Shown: positions 52,339 to 63,797, counted from the stretch's first letter. The stretch: 64,000 nt of DNA from Aricia agestis (GCF_905147365.1 NC_056428.1:20180001-20244000); one strand, 5' to 3'. The notes: a model not told the origin generated them from the sequence alone. Translations and numbers: made by a program.

Positions 52339-53189
52339 GAAAAGCACTTCTTGTAAAAAAGAAGCTAGGTTTCATAAAAAAACATTTCACTTCATGTTTC
52401 ATCTTCTATATAATTTATGAATTAATTATGTTTCCCATTAAGAAATATTTCATATTCAACTTGTTTATTTTATAATTTCTTATTTTCCGATCTGCTAAAA
52501 ATCTTTAGAAAACCTTTCAGCGGCTGTTTCTTATAAGAAGCACAATTCTCTGTGCACAACGACTTTCGCAATTCCCAACGAAATCCAAAATGAAAAAGAA
52601 AAAAATAAAAGCTATTTTAGGAACAAAAAAAATCTTTTTGTCTTCACTCAACATGTTTATAAGTGGTACACGATAAGAAAATTCAAAGACAGTGCTTTAA
52701 GGGCGGAAGGCGGAGATAAAAATTTCAGCGCTGAGTACACGATTTGGGCGTTTTACTTTTTTATAGCTACAGTTTAGACAAAAATTCAATGAATAGAACA
52801 AACAGAAAACACGGAGATCGTTAGCTACAGACGTGTTTTGAACCTACTGTTATAATTTTAAATGAGACGACGAAAAATGTTGTCCTAAATTTGTATACTT
52901 ACAATAAATCACAAAGGAATTCGTCCGCCTACTACAATTTAGCTTGTAAGCGTAATGGGAGTTTAGTGTGATTACAAAAATCTACGAGCGAATATCTTAT
53001 TAAAACTTGCTAAGGCGGGGTGTTTGAGCGTGATTGAAATATGATCGATTATATTGTATAGATAATCATCAAAGTTTTGACTTTTGCTAGATATATATTA
53101 TAGCCTATTTTTCATATTTTGTTATCTTCTAAAGCTATATGAATATAGAGACAGTAAAGAGATAAGAAGATCAAGATTTTTAAGCTATA
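52339..53189. other. No feature seen
   Basis: No matched repeat or supportable exon. Confidence 0.45.
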
Positions 53190-53390
53190 TCGCTGGCTTT
53201 AAGCACGGCGACCGAATCAATAAATTATGTAACGAAAATAACCTAACGCCCCTCACTCCGACTCTGAGCAACACCGTGTGTGCCACACGTCGCGTACTTG
53301 CCGCACCGCTGTGCCGGTTGGTGCGGCGGCGTTGCCAGACTTCGGCAGGTGTTTTTGTGCGTGCGACTAGACGTATGCGAATTAAATAAT
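53190..53390. other. GC-rich island of unknown nature
   Basis: TAACGCCCCTCACTCCGACT through GCCGGTTGGTGCGGCGGCG to GTGCGTGCGACTAGACGTAT. Composition is far above the surroundings. Open frames exist on both strands but lack domains. It may be a conserved repeat or a short exon/UTR. Confidence 0.35.
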
Positions 53391-54511
53391 AGAGAAGATG
53401 CGATAATTCATTTTTGTGTTTATTTTCAAGTACTCCATGTAGAATAAACCACAAGTATATGAAAAAAATTAAAACACTGAAAACTGCAAAAAATGCGGTT
53501 TAAAATTGTCAATTTAAATTTTGGCGCCAAAACGGATATTCTATAGTCTGTATGAGGCCCCACCCCACCAGATCGTACCTTTCAAAACGTTGTCATGTTA
53601 AAATGTTAAAAACGATCAAAACGCTCATTTTGATCCCTTTTAACGCTAAATGGAACGCGGGGATAGCCAAAGAATTCTAGTTTAAATAAATAGAAGTTTT
53701 TGGGGATAGCATGTGTGACGTCACTGAACGCTGATTGGTGTTTTGAATTCCGTTCCTTATATTTTCATTTAATTCGTATTTTTTGTAAAAAAAATAATAC
53801 CTACTTATTTTATAAAATATTAACCTTGCAGTGGGCTCCAGCTCCGGCTTCTTTTACATTTTTTTAACTTTCAGAAATATTATATTTCATGTTCCCTATT
53901 CTGTTACTTGATAAAAAATGCTATGCAATAGCTTTACCGCTGCAGCAGTCCCCGAGTTTCACGCGTTTTTTTTTTTTGAGTCAATTTAGTCGTCAATACT
54001 GCGTATTGGCGAAATATTTTTTAAATTTTTTTTTGTAATTAAATACTTAGACGAGCACATTTAATTTTTAATACAGGTCCAATATATTCATGGTCCCGCC
54101 AACTGTAGTTTGCACACTCTTCTCACTTAAAAACATAACCTATGTTTATTACTATTATTGCTAAAGTATACGATTTCAGTTGCCTCTCATTATCTCCGTT
54201 CGATCGAATCTGACCTACAATCTTAAATGAAGCACGGAGAAAAAATGTCATCTAGGTATTAAATCACAAAGGAGTAAAAGCCTTTGTCAGATATTTGGGT
54301 TACCAATCAGTTGAAAAAGTAGGAATATGTACGCACAAAAAGAATTTTAAATATAGCATGGGTTATAGAATCTATATCAAGACATAAAAGAATAAGGGCT
54401 TTTTCGAGTGAGTGAGACAAATTGGAAAATGTTTCTGAATATAATATTATCGTCATTATTATATTTTATAGTAATATATTCCCCCATTTCACTAAGAACA
54501 CCAAAGACTTA
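53391..54511. other. No gene seen
   Basis: AT-rich sequence. Homopolymer T-runs at 53,969-53,978 and nearby. No exon or matched repeat. Confidence 0.45.
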
Positions 54512-54513
54512 TA

Positions 54514-54772
54514 CAGGGTGTAACAAAAATAAGTGATAATACTTTAGGGTGTGTACGTGTTCCTTGTAGAGAGTTCACTGTGAAAGTAGCAGCGCTAAAA
54601 GACCAAAAATTTTTTTCACTTTTGTATGGGGAAACTCGTGACGCTCGGGCCGTTGCCCATACAAAAGTGAAAATTTTTTTTCGTCTTTCAGCACTGCTAC
54701 TTTCACAGTGAACTCTCTACAAGGAACACGTACACACCCTAAAGTATTATCACTTATTTTTGTTACACCCTG
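54514..54772. mobile_element. Palindromic TA-site MITE (family Z), best copy
   Basis: TA flanks. CAGGGTGTAACAAAAATAAG and CTTATTTTTGTTACACCCTG are perfect mirror ends, and the whole 259 bp folds back on itself around CGTGACGCTCGGGCCGTTGC. Confidence 0.82.
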
Positions 54773-54774
54773 TA

Positions 54775-55403
54775 GAAAAGCTTGAATTGTATCTAGCATA
54801 GCGAGGTTGCAAAAAATCAAACCCACATAATTATAATATTACTTTCAAGTAGAAAACACGTATTCAATTACCATCAGACGATCCGTCAGCTCAATTGGAT
54901 GTTCCATAAAAGACTAAACTATGAAATTTATACAATAAGTTAGGTGGCACAAGTTGCTGAATAATGAATACTTTTTGCATAAGATGTCTCTCGATTTATT
55001 AAACTCACGTAGACTTGCTGCTTTTATATTGACTCTGTCCTTGTTGTAAAAGTTATTTTATTAAACTTTAATGTAATTATGATTATACTAAAGATCCAGG
55101 AAAAATTATTAACAAGAATGTGCATTTTTAATTTGGAGATTTCTATAGCCGCATTTTGCATAATGTAAAACATCTGGACAGGTTACCTGACTCAGAATTC
55201 GTAAGACGAATTAGTAATAGTGGACCGTTGATGCGGTGTAGGAGACGAAGTAATATCTCCTTCTCTCTCGAACGCGCGGCCTAAACGTGTGCCTGCTACT
55301 ACTATTTTTCACTTCTGTTGGTACTCCTTGGCTCCTCACCGTTGGCTTTTGGAAAAATCTAAGGGAAAGACTATCTGACTTTGAATTGACAGGGTTTTCA
55401 GTT
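54775..55403. other. No feature seen
   Basis: No matched repeat or supportable exon. The 55,211-55,429 minus frame overlaps the W repeat start. Confidence 0.45.
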
Positions 55404-55998
55404 TTTAGGGTTCCGAAGCCAAATGGCAAAAAACGGAACCCTTATAGATTCGTCATGTCTGTCTGTCTGTCTGTCTCTCTGTCCGTCCGTATGTCACAGC
55501 CACTTTTCTCCGAAACTATAAGAGCTATGCTATTGAAACTTGGTAAATAGATGTAGTGAACCGTTTTAAGATTTTTAATACAAAATTGGAAAAATTATTG
55601 AAAATTTTAGGGGTCCCCATAGATACAACTGAAACAAAAAAAAAATGTTTTTCATCTAACCTATGCGTGTGGGGTATATATAACCTGAATAGTTTGCGAG
55701 AGAGACTCTTCCAAAGTGGAAAAATGTGTGCCCCCCCCCCCCTCTAACTTCTAAAGTAATGATAAGTCTAAAAAATATATATGATGTACATTACTATAAA
55801 AACTACCAACGGAAATTCGTTCGAACGAGATCTAGCCAGTAGTTTTTTTATACGTCATAAATAGTAAACCTTAATTTTACTTTCATTAAATCAACTGAAA
55901 TATGAAAATAAATCAAAAACCTCTTAATATTAATATTAAAAAATAAACCTTATTGCTGCTGCGGAACCCTTCAAACTCGCACTTGGCCGGCATTTTAT
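55404..55998 (+). repeat. Repeat family W, full length
   Basis: TTTTTAGGGTTCCGAAGCC, (GTCT)n and GGGGTCCCCATAGATACAAC, then a C-run (55,731-55,742), TGCTGCGGAACCCTTC and CTCGCACTTGGCCGG. Confidence 0.7.
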
Positions 55999-56355
55999 AT
56001 ACTTCCTGCATTTTTTCCATTTATACCTTTCCTTTAGTAAAATAAATTTAGCATTCTTATGCTCTATTGCTATAAAATCAACATACATTTTCCGTCGCTA
56101 CCTGGCTGGATGCCCGTTTAATTTAATCTTTGTGCTGTGGTCAATTTAATACGAGTCTCATTTCGTACTTGCGAGAGCTTCGTATTACGGCCGCACCTCA
56201 AACACCCTCTTGGCAAAGTGTTTTTGGAATTCCACGTTGGAATTGTTAAGCTTTGTACTTATACTTTGCAGTTACATAATTTATATAATATTGTTGGATC
56301 AGCTAGATCCGGCAAATGTTATTTTGCCATATCCAAAAATATTGAAGAGTGCGTA
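55999..56355. other. No feature seen
   Basis: A trace of a Helitron B end (AGATCCGGCAAATGTTATTT, then TGCCATA, 56,305-56,332). Otherwise nothing. Confidence 0.35.
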
Positions 56356-56879
56356 TCTGGAGGCACGGCAATGCCCCCGCCAAGTCGAGCAAAAAAGCGG
56401 CACCATCCTTTTCTCGAACCAATTCAGGCTCTTTTTGACCCCCTATAACTTCATTGTGGATAAACCAACAAGCCTGAATTTTCAGTTGCTAAGCAAGCAT
56501 TGTATAAACACAGTATATTTAAAATTTTATTCAATTTGAACGAGTAATTTAAGAACTTGTTATAGTTTCTTAATTTTGTCACTGACTGACTGACTGACTG
56601 ACTGACTGACCGATCACCAAAAGTCTAAGGCACTTCTAGCAGACATAGAACCTTCAAACTTAGAATATAATTAGTGTTTAGTGTCTCAATCAAGGGAAAA
56701 TTCAAATATTTCAAAATGTCTGTCCAGTTTTCTAGATTCTAGATACACTAACTTCGTAAATAACTTTGTAATCCCATATAAATATATAGGATTACAAAGT
56801 TACATTTGCGGTTTATGAATCATTTTACCCGTACCATCAATATCTCCAGTTTATCGTCGGTAGAGAGATATCTAGCTAG
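56356..56879 (+). mobile_element. Helitron-like family X
   Basis: An A precedes TCTGGAGGCACGGCAATGCC, and TAGAGAGATATCTAGCTAG precedes T. Inside are a (GACT)n microsatellite (56,580-56,608) and the hairpin AACTTTGTAATCC / GGATTACAAAGTT. The copy at 27,846 is in reverse. Confidence 0.62.
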
Positions 56880-57063
56880 TGTTTAGTGTCTTAATTAAGG
56901 GAAAACCTAATAAACATTTCATAATTACTGTCCAGTTTTCTTCTTCATTCTCTAACTTCGTGAATAACTTTGTAATCCCATATATAACATGTATAAGATT
57001 ACAAAGTTACATTACTCGCAATTTATGAATCATTGTACCGGCGGTACCATCGATATTTCCGTA
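56880..57063 (+). repeat. Duplicated tail of family X
   Basis: GTTTAGTGTCTTAATTAAGG through TTTGTAATCCCATATA to GGTACCATCGATATTTCC repeats 56,674-56,852 of the preceding element, with substitutions. Confidence 0.65.
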
Positions 57064-57262
57064 CGTATTTATATTCGAAGGAGTAATAGTTGTAGATAGG
57101 TACCTATATATATGAAGCACTAGATTTCTTCACTCGCGTGGAATTAAAAAATCGCGTAAAATACGAATATTCTTGTAAACTTCCTTTGGAAACCTGACGT
57201 TTTTTTATAGTAGTAAAAGGTACCAAAAAGGAGAAAAGTAGGACTCTACAAAAAGAAGTGAG

Positions 57263-57832
57263 ATCCCATCAAAAACATCCTGTAAAAAAACCAAGTCTCG
57301 CAACTCAGTTTTTATACCGTAAAAATTTATGAGATCCATGCACTACCAAGTCGGTTAATTTATTCAGTCCCTACCTAGGGGACCTTGTGTCTCAAGTTAG
57401 TACGTAAGTTATTATCATATCAATATTAAAAATCTTTTACGTTTTAAATAAATAGATCGACTTGGACATCGCATGATTAGATTTAGTATAACACTATACA
57501 GTATCACACAGCACTATGGGCCTGCATCAATCGCATGGAGCGCAATAGACTAAACAATCTAATATTTAATATTATAATAATTATGTATAAATTCAAAATT
57601 GTAACATACATTGTCTTTTCATGCGATGTCCAAGTCGATCTTTTTATTTAAAACGTAAAAGATTTTTAATATTGATATGATAATAACTTACGTACTAACT
57701 TGAGACAGAAAGTCCCCTAGGTAGGAACTGAATAAATTAACCGACTTGGTATTGCATGGATCTCATAAATTTTTACGGTATAAAAAATTTGTTGCGAGAC
57801 TTGGTTTTTTTACAGGATGTTTTTGATGGGAT
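57263..57832. repeat. Foldback element, 213-bp arms
   Basis: Left arm 57,263-57,475 and right arm 57,620-57,832 are near-identical mirror images (ATCCCATCAAAAACATCCTG outermost, ACTTGGACATCGCATG innermost) around a 144-bp spacer. Only about ten mismatches were seen. No coding capacity. Confidence 0.8.
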
Positions 57833-57889
57833 TTTTAATACATGGCACATTCTTTTAATACGACTAGCCAACCCGACATACGTTGCGTT

Positions 57890-58078
57890 TAGTGTTCCGT
57901 ACCCAAAGGGTAAAAACGGGACCCTTTTACTAAGACTTCAATGTCTGTCCATCTGTCTGTCCGTCAGTTTGTCCGTCTGTCTGTCAGTCTGTCTGTCCGT
58001 CTGTCTGTTCGTCTGTCTGTCCGTCTGTCTGTTCGTCTGTCTGTCCGTCTGTCTGTCTCCAGGCTACAGCCTGGAGAC
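57890..58078 (+). repeat. Family V 5' part with expanded GTCT tract
   Basis: GTGTTCCGTACCCAAAGGGT followed by about 120 bp of GTCT/GTCC/GTTC units and CTCCAGGCTACAGCCTGGAG. The rest of V is missing. The expansion yields a meaningless VCLSVCLS-type frame. Confidence 0.7.
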
Positions 58079-58082
58079 GCGA

Positions 58083-58330
58083 TAGAGTTAAAGTAGGACG
58101 CGGCATTCTCGTTCGATTGTTAGAGTCTCAAAACGGTTTCGTGGTATGCCCCCAGCATTCAGAAAATTTCTGAATGCTGGAGCCGTACCACGAAATATAT
58201 ATAAAATAAATTATTAGTCTCAAAACGGTTTCGTATGTCGCGTCCTACTCTAACAAAAGTTAAATGACGTTGTTAGAGCAGGACGTGGCATCCTCATTCG
58301 ATTGTTTGAGTTTCGTAGTAGGCCTCAGTA
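58083..58330. repeat. Compound palindromic repeat (family P), copy 1
   Basis: A long stem (AGTAGGACGCGGCATTCTCG .. CGGTTTCGTGGTATGCCCCC) centres on CAGCATTCAGAAA / TTTCTGAATGCTG (about 58,155-58,185). It is followed by an AT insert and the returning arm (TCTCAAAACGGTTTCG.. GCGTCCTACTCTAAC). It then begins again with GTTAGAGCAGGACGTGGCAT. Confidence 0.65.
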
Positions 58331-58350
58331 GGCCTACTATGATTCAGTAA

Positions 58351-58461
58351 TCATCTATACATCTATACACCTATACATCTATACACCTATACATCTATAC
58401 ATACATACATATACATACATACATACATACATATACATACATACATACATACATACATATA
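58351..58461 (+). repeat. ATCTATAC / ATAC microsatellite
   Basis: (CTATACAT) variants pass into (ACAT)n over about 110 bp, directly before a Helitron J copy. Confidence 0.85.
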
Positions 58462-58462
58462 A

Positions 58463-60787
58463 ATAAAATTGGAGTGTCTGTTTGTAATATTGAAAGAACC
58501 GTTTTTTACTAGATGCATATGAATGTACATAGGGTACATACACCAAAACAACATTTTTTACAATTTTTGTCTGTATGTCTGTCTGTCTGTCTGTTTGTTC
58601 CGGCTAATCTCTGAAATGGCTGGAGCGATTTTGACGGGACTTTTTTTGGCACATAGCTGACGGAGTAAGGCATAACTTAGGCTACTTTTTAACCGACTTC
58701 CGAAAAGGAGGAGGATATATTTCACTTTTTTTAAATTGGTTCGCGGATAACTTCGTCGTTTGTAGACCGATTTCCAAAATTCTTTTGTTGTTGTATGAGA
58801 TGTAGCCCAAATTTGGTAACATGATCACAAAAGTGGTGATCTTATGATGCAATCCATGAGAAATCGACAGGACTCCTTAAAATTTATATGGAAACATATA
58901 GTGATTTTACGGTTTTCTGAAGGATGTAAAGCTTAAACTACCAAAAAAATAAGAATTTGCGCCGAAGTACACCCTGGTTCCGAAGGTGCATTACAGAACT
59001 CTTGAATCCTTATAGATAAATGTTCGGCAATTTTGGCGTTGTTTCAACAACTAAAAGCATAATATTATTATGTCAATGTGTCAACAAATAATACATCATC
59101 ATCACTATAATTATGCCATGAATACAGATGGGCATTTACCCGGTAAAAACCCGAGGCTCGGGTAAATACCCATTTATACCTATTTTTACCCACCCATTTT
59201 CATTTTATACCGGGTATAAATTAAAATCAGTTTATATCCCTAAAATATTAGCTAAAACAGATAATGTGACCCTTCTGATAAATAAAAATGACTGTTAAAA
59301 ATGGCGTTTACGCTAAATACACCGACAATCACGAGCGGCCATTGCTTACGTAGTCGATGTTGAGGAAATACACTGCTCGTGATTGGTGGATTCAAGTGGT
59401 GTCCTATACAACTTAAATACACAATAATTATTGGTTTGATTAAGTTCTTTTTTAATTAAATTATGAAGACTAGATATTATATGTATGCTGTACACGAGTA
59501 TGCGTAAATTTTATTTTTTATACCTGTATTATTATCTAGATTATTACTTGGAAGCGAAATTCAAAATCATTGTTATAGTAAATATTCACATACTATATAT
59601 TTTTGTTATTATTTACATGTACTAAATCTTGTATATAGCGATTAAAAAAGTGTTACATAATAATATATAAATCGTGCACGACAAGAGTTGTAAAAATTAT
59701 AATAATTATTATAATGATTAAATTTTTTCTTTATTGTGCCTTTTTTTAATCTGTTGTATGTTATTTTTAATATTAAATTAAAATTTTAAGTTTTATAACT
59801 CAAAATTTTACATAGTAAATCGCAATATTAAGGGTTTAGGCAATAAAGTAATGTTTTACATATATTTAAAGACTCGTCAATATTTACCCGGTATTTTTAA
59901 TTTATACCGGGTAAGAATGGGTATTTTTTAATTTTTACCTATTCCACCAATTTTTACCAATTTTTACCTACCCGATTTTTACCCACCCGCCCATCTTTAG
60001 CCATGAATCATCACATTATTATCAAAAATCTTGCCTTTGATTATTATATTATTGTTCCACCGTTTGTTGACTGATTTTCAAAACTCTTTTGTTGCTATTT
60101 AGTGTTTACTGTTTATAGATGTACAATAACCCGAATTTGGTACAATGATTACGAAAGTGGTGATCTGATACTGAAATTCGTGAGATATAGAGGGAACTCC
60201 TAGATATTTTTTGGGACACACATAGACGCGTTAATTATTTCTGTATTCAATCTTCATAATTTTTTAACTTTAGCGCAATTTCTATGTGCAATTTACCGCT
60301 TTTTTATAGATCTAGATTAAATGAACTATAAAGTATTAAATAATTCATATTCTGTACTCAGTATTTCTGTTATCAGTCTTCATTATTTTGAAGTCGGTAC
60401 CAACTACCAGCTAACCTAATAGCCAGTTCTGACAAAATATAACTTTTATGACTGGTACCGACTTGAAATTATGAAGATTGAGAACAGAAATACTGAGTAC
60501 AGAAATACTGTTCATTTAAGAAAATTACTATTGTCTTTACCTTGGAAGTCGGTTTCAATTTTTGTTTAAAAATAATAATTTTACTCTTATTCGTTATCCT
60601 TAAGAGTTTCTATACCTACAGTATTGGCGTTTTTATCTACAACTTTAGGTTCATGAAAAGTTATCAGATCAACTACTTAACAAAATCCCATTTTTACTAT
60701 TTGGGTAAAGAAGGAGAAATTTCACTTTTTCATTTTCTTCTTTTATCACATTTTGCTGACGCGGACGAAGTCGCGGGCAACAGTTAG
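58463..60787 (+). mobile_element. Helitron family J with nested hAT-like element
   Basis: The 5' part has (GTCT)n, GGCTAATCTCTGAAATGGCT and AACCGACTTCCGAAAAGGAG. The 3' end is ACGCGGACGAAGTCGCGGGC, then AACAGTTAG before T (CTAG changed to TTAG). The 5' boundary is approximate. The interior is interrupted by 59,124-60,000. Confidence 0.6.
59124..60000. mobile_element. Non-autonomous hAT-like transposon, 877 bp
   Basis: Flanked by a perfect 8-bp duplication CCATGAAT (59,116-59,123 and 60,001-60,008). The ends share AGATGGGC in inverted orientation (ACAGATGGGCATTTACCC; GATTTTTACCCACCCGCCCATCTTTAG at the right). Subterminal TTTTTACC / GGTAAAAA words are repeated. The interior is AT-rich with no transposase. 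The 8-bp target fits hAT. Confidence 0.75.
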
Positions 60788-60799
60788 TGAAAAATAAAA

Positions 60800-60975
60800 A
60801 CGGTTACGTGGTACGGCCCCAGCATTCAGAAAATTTCTGAATTCTGGGGCCGTACCACGAAACCGTTTTGAGACTCAAACAATCGTACGAGAATGCCGCG
60901 TCCTACTCTAACAAACGTGAAATGATGTTGTTAGAGCAGGACGTGGCATTTTCATTCGATTGTTTGAGTCAAAAC
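60800..60975. repeat. Compound palindromic repeat (family P), copy 2
   Basis: ACGGTTACGTGGTACGGCCC, then CAGCATTCAGAAA / TTTCTGAATTCTG, the mirror GGGCCGTACCACGAAACCGT, and the arm CAAACAATCGTACGAGAATG to CCTACTCTAAC. A new GTTAGAGCAGGACGTGGCAT follows. It lies 12 bp after the Helitron J end. Confidence 0.65.
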
Positions 60976-62597
60976 AAAAATGTTATCCAAAAGTTAAAAA
61001 TCGTTTACCATTCCACATTATGGGGTATGAAAAATGTATTCTTAGCTAATTTTCTTCTCTTTAAGTACACAAAATTTCATCAAAATCGGCCGAGCCTAAA
61101 ACCAGAGTAAACAGCACGATACTAGAATTTCACACAATATGAGAAGATTAAAAATCCACAAAACGTATCCACATCCAATATTTGTGTATGGGAATGAATG
61201 ATGCAACACGGAACCTATAACAGCCTTCAAAGACTCGGCTATTTCATAAAAAAGTTAGGTGATAATTACGAAGCTCTTGCTCTATTTTCTTTGTCTTTGC
61301 GAGGATTTTTCCATTATTATACTCATTACATCGTAATAGTACGTGGCTGGTTGCTACGAGAGAGTATCCACTTTGAAATCTGATAACGAGAATTAGACCG
61401 TATTTTCCCGAATGTAGAAAGGCCAATTTCATCAACGGAGGTGTGTTACTTTGTTTGTTTTGTTGGCCGAAAATTTTTAGGACTGCTCATTTTAAATACT
61501 TTTGATTGTTTAGTCAACGGAGTGGATTGAAAAAAATCTAATTTAATATTAATTATTTCAGTTTAAGTTATTGTTAAAGCGGGGATTAATCTCAATCCAA
61601 AACGATAACCTTGCACACAACCAAAGACCAAGCGTATACGCATCGCAATAAGATTCATTTTGGCTTAGCATAAAACTGTAGTTACTCGGGCGGATCTTGT
61701 CTATTTTTCATGTTTTTTTTTTTAATATTTTTGGAAATAAACATTAAGAAACAAAATTGTTTGGTTAAGGACATCTTAATATAGATTTACTAATAATTTA
61801 TTCAAATAAAATGTATAATTATCCTAGTTAATACTTATATTTCGATGAAATAGATTTTTATCGGAGGTGAGTTTGTAAATTAATTACAGGCAAAGTATTA
61901 CGTCTTATTAAAATGTTTATGGTTTAAGGTCTTTTAAATATTGTGCTTTATATCTGATATTTTTTAACACTTCGTTATTATATTGGAACTAGGTAAACCG
62001 GGAGTCACGGCATAACAAATTGGGGTTTATCCTCGCCTTAAGTGCAATTTGTCTTAATAACAATATATTATAATTAGTTATGGTGCTGTCAGTTGCTAAA
62101 ATCCTCCGAAAAGGCTGGACAGACTGTGTTCAATGTTGTGTGCATAAATTATGTGGGTCTGAGAATTATCGAAATAGCATTGTAGGATAGCGATAGCATA
62201 GCATACCAACGGAGCATATTCCTGAATCGCGCTATTGGAGTTTTTCAGTGTGACATAAAAAAAATCTCAACCACAACGTTAGATAATATGATAAGAGTGG
62301 GCTTAACAATATTCCTCACACCTTATGTGGGAAATCAACGTTTGCCGGATTAGCTTGTAATCATATAATTTATTTAAATATTTAAGTTAAAAAGCCTATA
62401 ATAATATTAAATTGTATGCACACAAAAACTTTCAATAACCATTTTAATGAGCGCTTAGTAAGCAATTTGACTGAAACTTCTAACAGAATCTTAGCGCTAA
62501 TACCGAACTTAAACTGTCGTTTAGGCTGTTTTGCCACACATGGCGACGGGCATTACGCTTACCAATATAGGCTACTTTGTTTATAGCATAAAGACTA
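60976..62597. other. No gene seen
   Basis: 1.6 kb with no supportable exon or matched repeat, apart from a trace of a Helitron B end (AATCAACGTTTGCCGGATTA near 62,334). Confidence 0.4.
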
Positions 62598-62658
62598 GGA
62601 AATAAGTTACTTAAATCTTCTTATATATTATATAAGAAGATTTAAGTAACTTATTTCC
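62598..62658. repeat. Perfect 61-bp palindrome
   Basis: GGAAATAAGTTACTTAAATC and the next 10 bases are mirrored exactly by the second 30 bases around a single central T. Confidence 0.85.
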
Positions 62659-62660
62659 TT

Positions 62661-62951
62661 ATTATAAAATCTTAGTTACCGTACTCCTCCGAAACGGCTT
62701 TATACTGATTTTTACCAAATTTTATATATGCATATTCAGTAGGTCTGAGAATCGGACAACGTCTACTTTTTAAATTGATGAACTGCATTTGTTGAATAAA
62801 TAATAGTAAATTATTACAACTCGAGACTGACGGCGACCATTGTTTGTGCGACGGGATAGCGATAGACGTTGCCATGGTGACATACTTATTTAGTCACTTC
62901 ATTAAAATAAAGTACTTTATATGGCAAAACAATATTTGCTGGGGCAGCTAG
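62661..62951 (+). mobile_element. Helitron family B
   Basis: ACTCGAGACTGACGGCGACC, CGACGGGATAGCGATAGACG and the end GGCAAAACAATATTTGCTGG, then GGCAGCTAG before T. The hairpin is partly eroded. Confidence 0.65.
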
Positions 62952-63188
62952 TAGTTTGTAAAATAAATTTTGAAGGGTGTAACATCCAGATAAATATATG
63001 TAGAATATTCTGAGAACTGATGAAGGATCCCAAAACATACTTTTGAGATATTTTCCGCGCAAAAGGAAGCTATACGAAAACCGTACCTTTTTCCGAGACA
63101 AAGTTCCAGACATGAATTTGTCACAAAAATTAAATTTATAAAAGTTACCTAAATTATGCACATAATGTGTATCACTGTGAGTACTTTG

Positions 63189-63268
63189 TGTACTTTGTAT
63201 CGGAAGATTGTGTGTGTGTGTACTTTGTATCGGAAGATTGTGTGTGTGTACTTTGTATCGGAAGATTG
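63189..63268 (+). repeat. Tandem repeat of ~30 bp, three copies
   Basis: TACTTTGTATCGGAAGATTG plus a GT run of differing length, three times. It makes a repetitive HTHNLPIQS-type frame on the minus strand that is not a gene. Confidence 0.85.
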
Positions 63269-63328
63269 CCAATTAAATTGCAATATTTTTTGCAAAATAT
63301 TTTAATGAGCTCATAAATATTTTAATGA

Positions 63329-63371
63329 GTTCCTAGACTAGAATTAAATGCTACTTCTAGTCTAGGAACTA
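63329..63371. repeat. Perfect 16-bp stem palindrome
   Basis: AGTTCCTAGACTAGAA is exactly mirrored by TTCTAGTCTAGGAACT around an 11-nt loop. Confidence 0.75.
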
Positions 63372-63508
63372 GCTTATAAACCTCTCGACTTAGAAATTCA
63401 TTCTAAGAAAAGCTCTTATTGCAATTGTTGCATTGAAAATACCTATAAAATACATAGAAAACTTCAAGTCGTCAACTCGGTCAAGATAAGTTTCTTATAA
63501 GAGAGAGA

Positions 63509-63797
63509 GAAATGAGAGGGCAAACGAGCAAACGGGTCATCTGATGGAAAGCAACTTCCGTCGCCCATGGACACACGCAACATTAGAAGAGCTGCTGGTG
63601 CGTTGCCGGCCTTTCAAGAAGGAATAGGATTACAGGTTAGGGGAGGTAAGGAAGGGAATAGGGAAGGAAAGAATAGGGAATTGGGCCTCCGGTAAACTCA
63701 CTCACTCGACGAAACACAGCGCAAGCGCTGTTTCACGCCGGTTTTCTGTGAGCCCGTGGTATTTCTCCGGTCGAGCCGGCCCATTCGTGCCGAAGCA
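63509..63797 (-). mobile_element. SINE family R, head cut by another R copy
   Basis: GAGAGGGCAAACGAGCAAAC through AGCGCAAGCGCTGTTTCACG to GTGCCGAAGCAT. The head stops where the poly-T of the next copy begins. The tail carries a GAGA run in place of plain T. Confidence 0.7.

Noticed and set aside
56137..56539. Two frames of about 100 codons
   Set aside because: Both lie within the X Helitron-like element and have no domain. The reverse copy at 28.3 kb shows the same shadow.
57756..58085. 109-codon frame rich in VCLS
   Set aside because: It is translation of the GTCT microsatellite.
62886..63272. 128-codon minus-strand frame with HTHNLPIQS repeats
   Set aside because: Produced by the 30-bp tandem repeat joined to Helitron B sequence.
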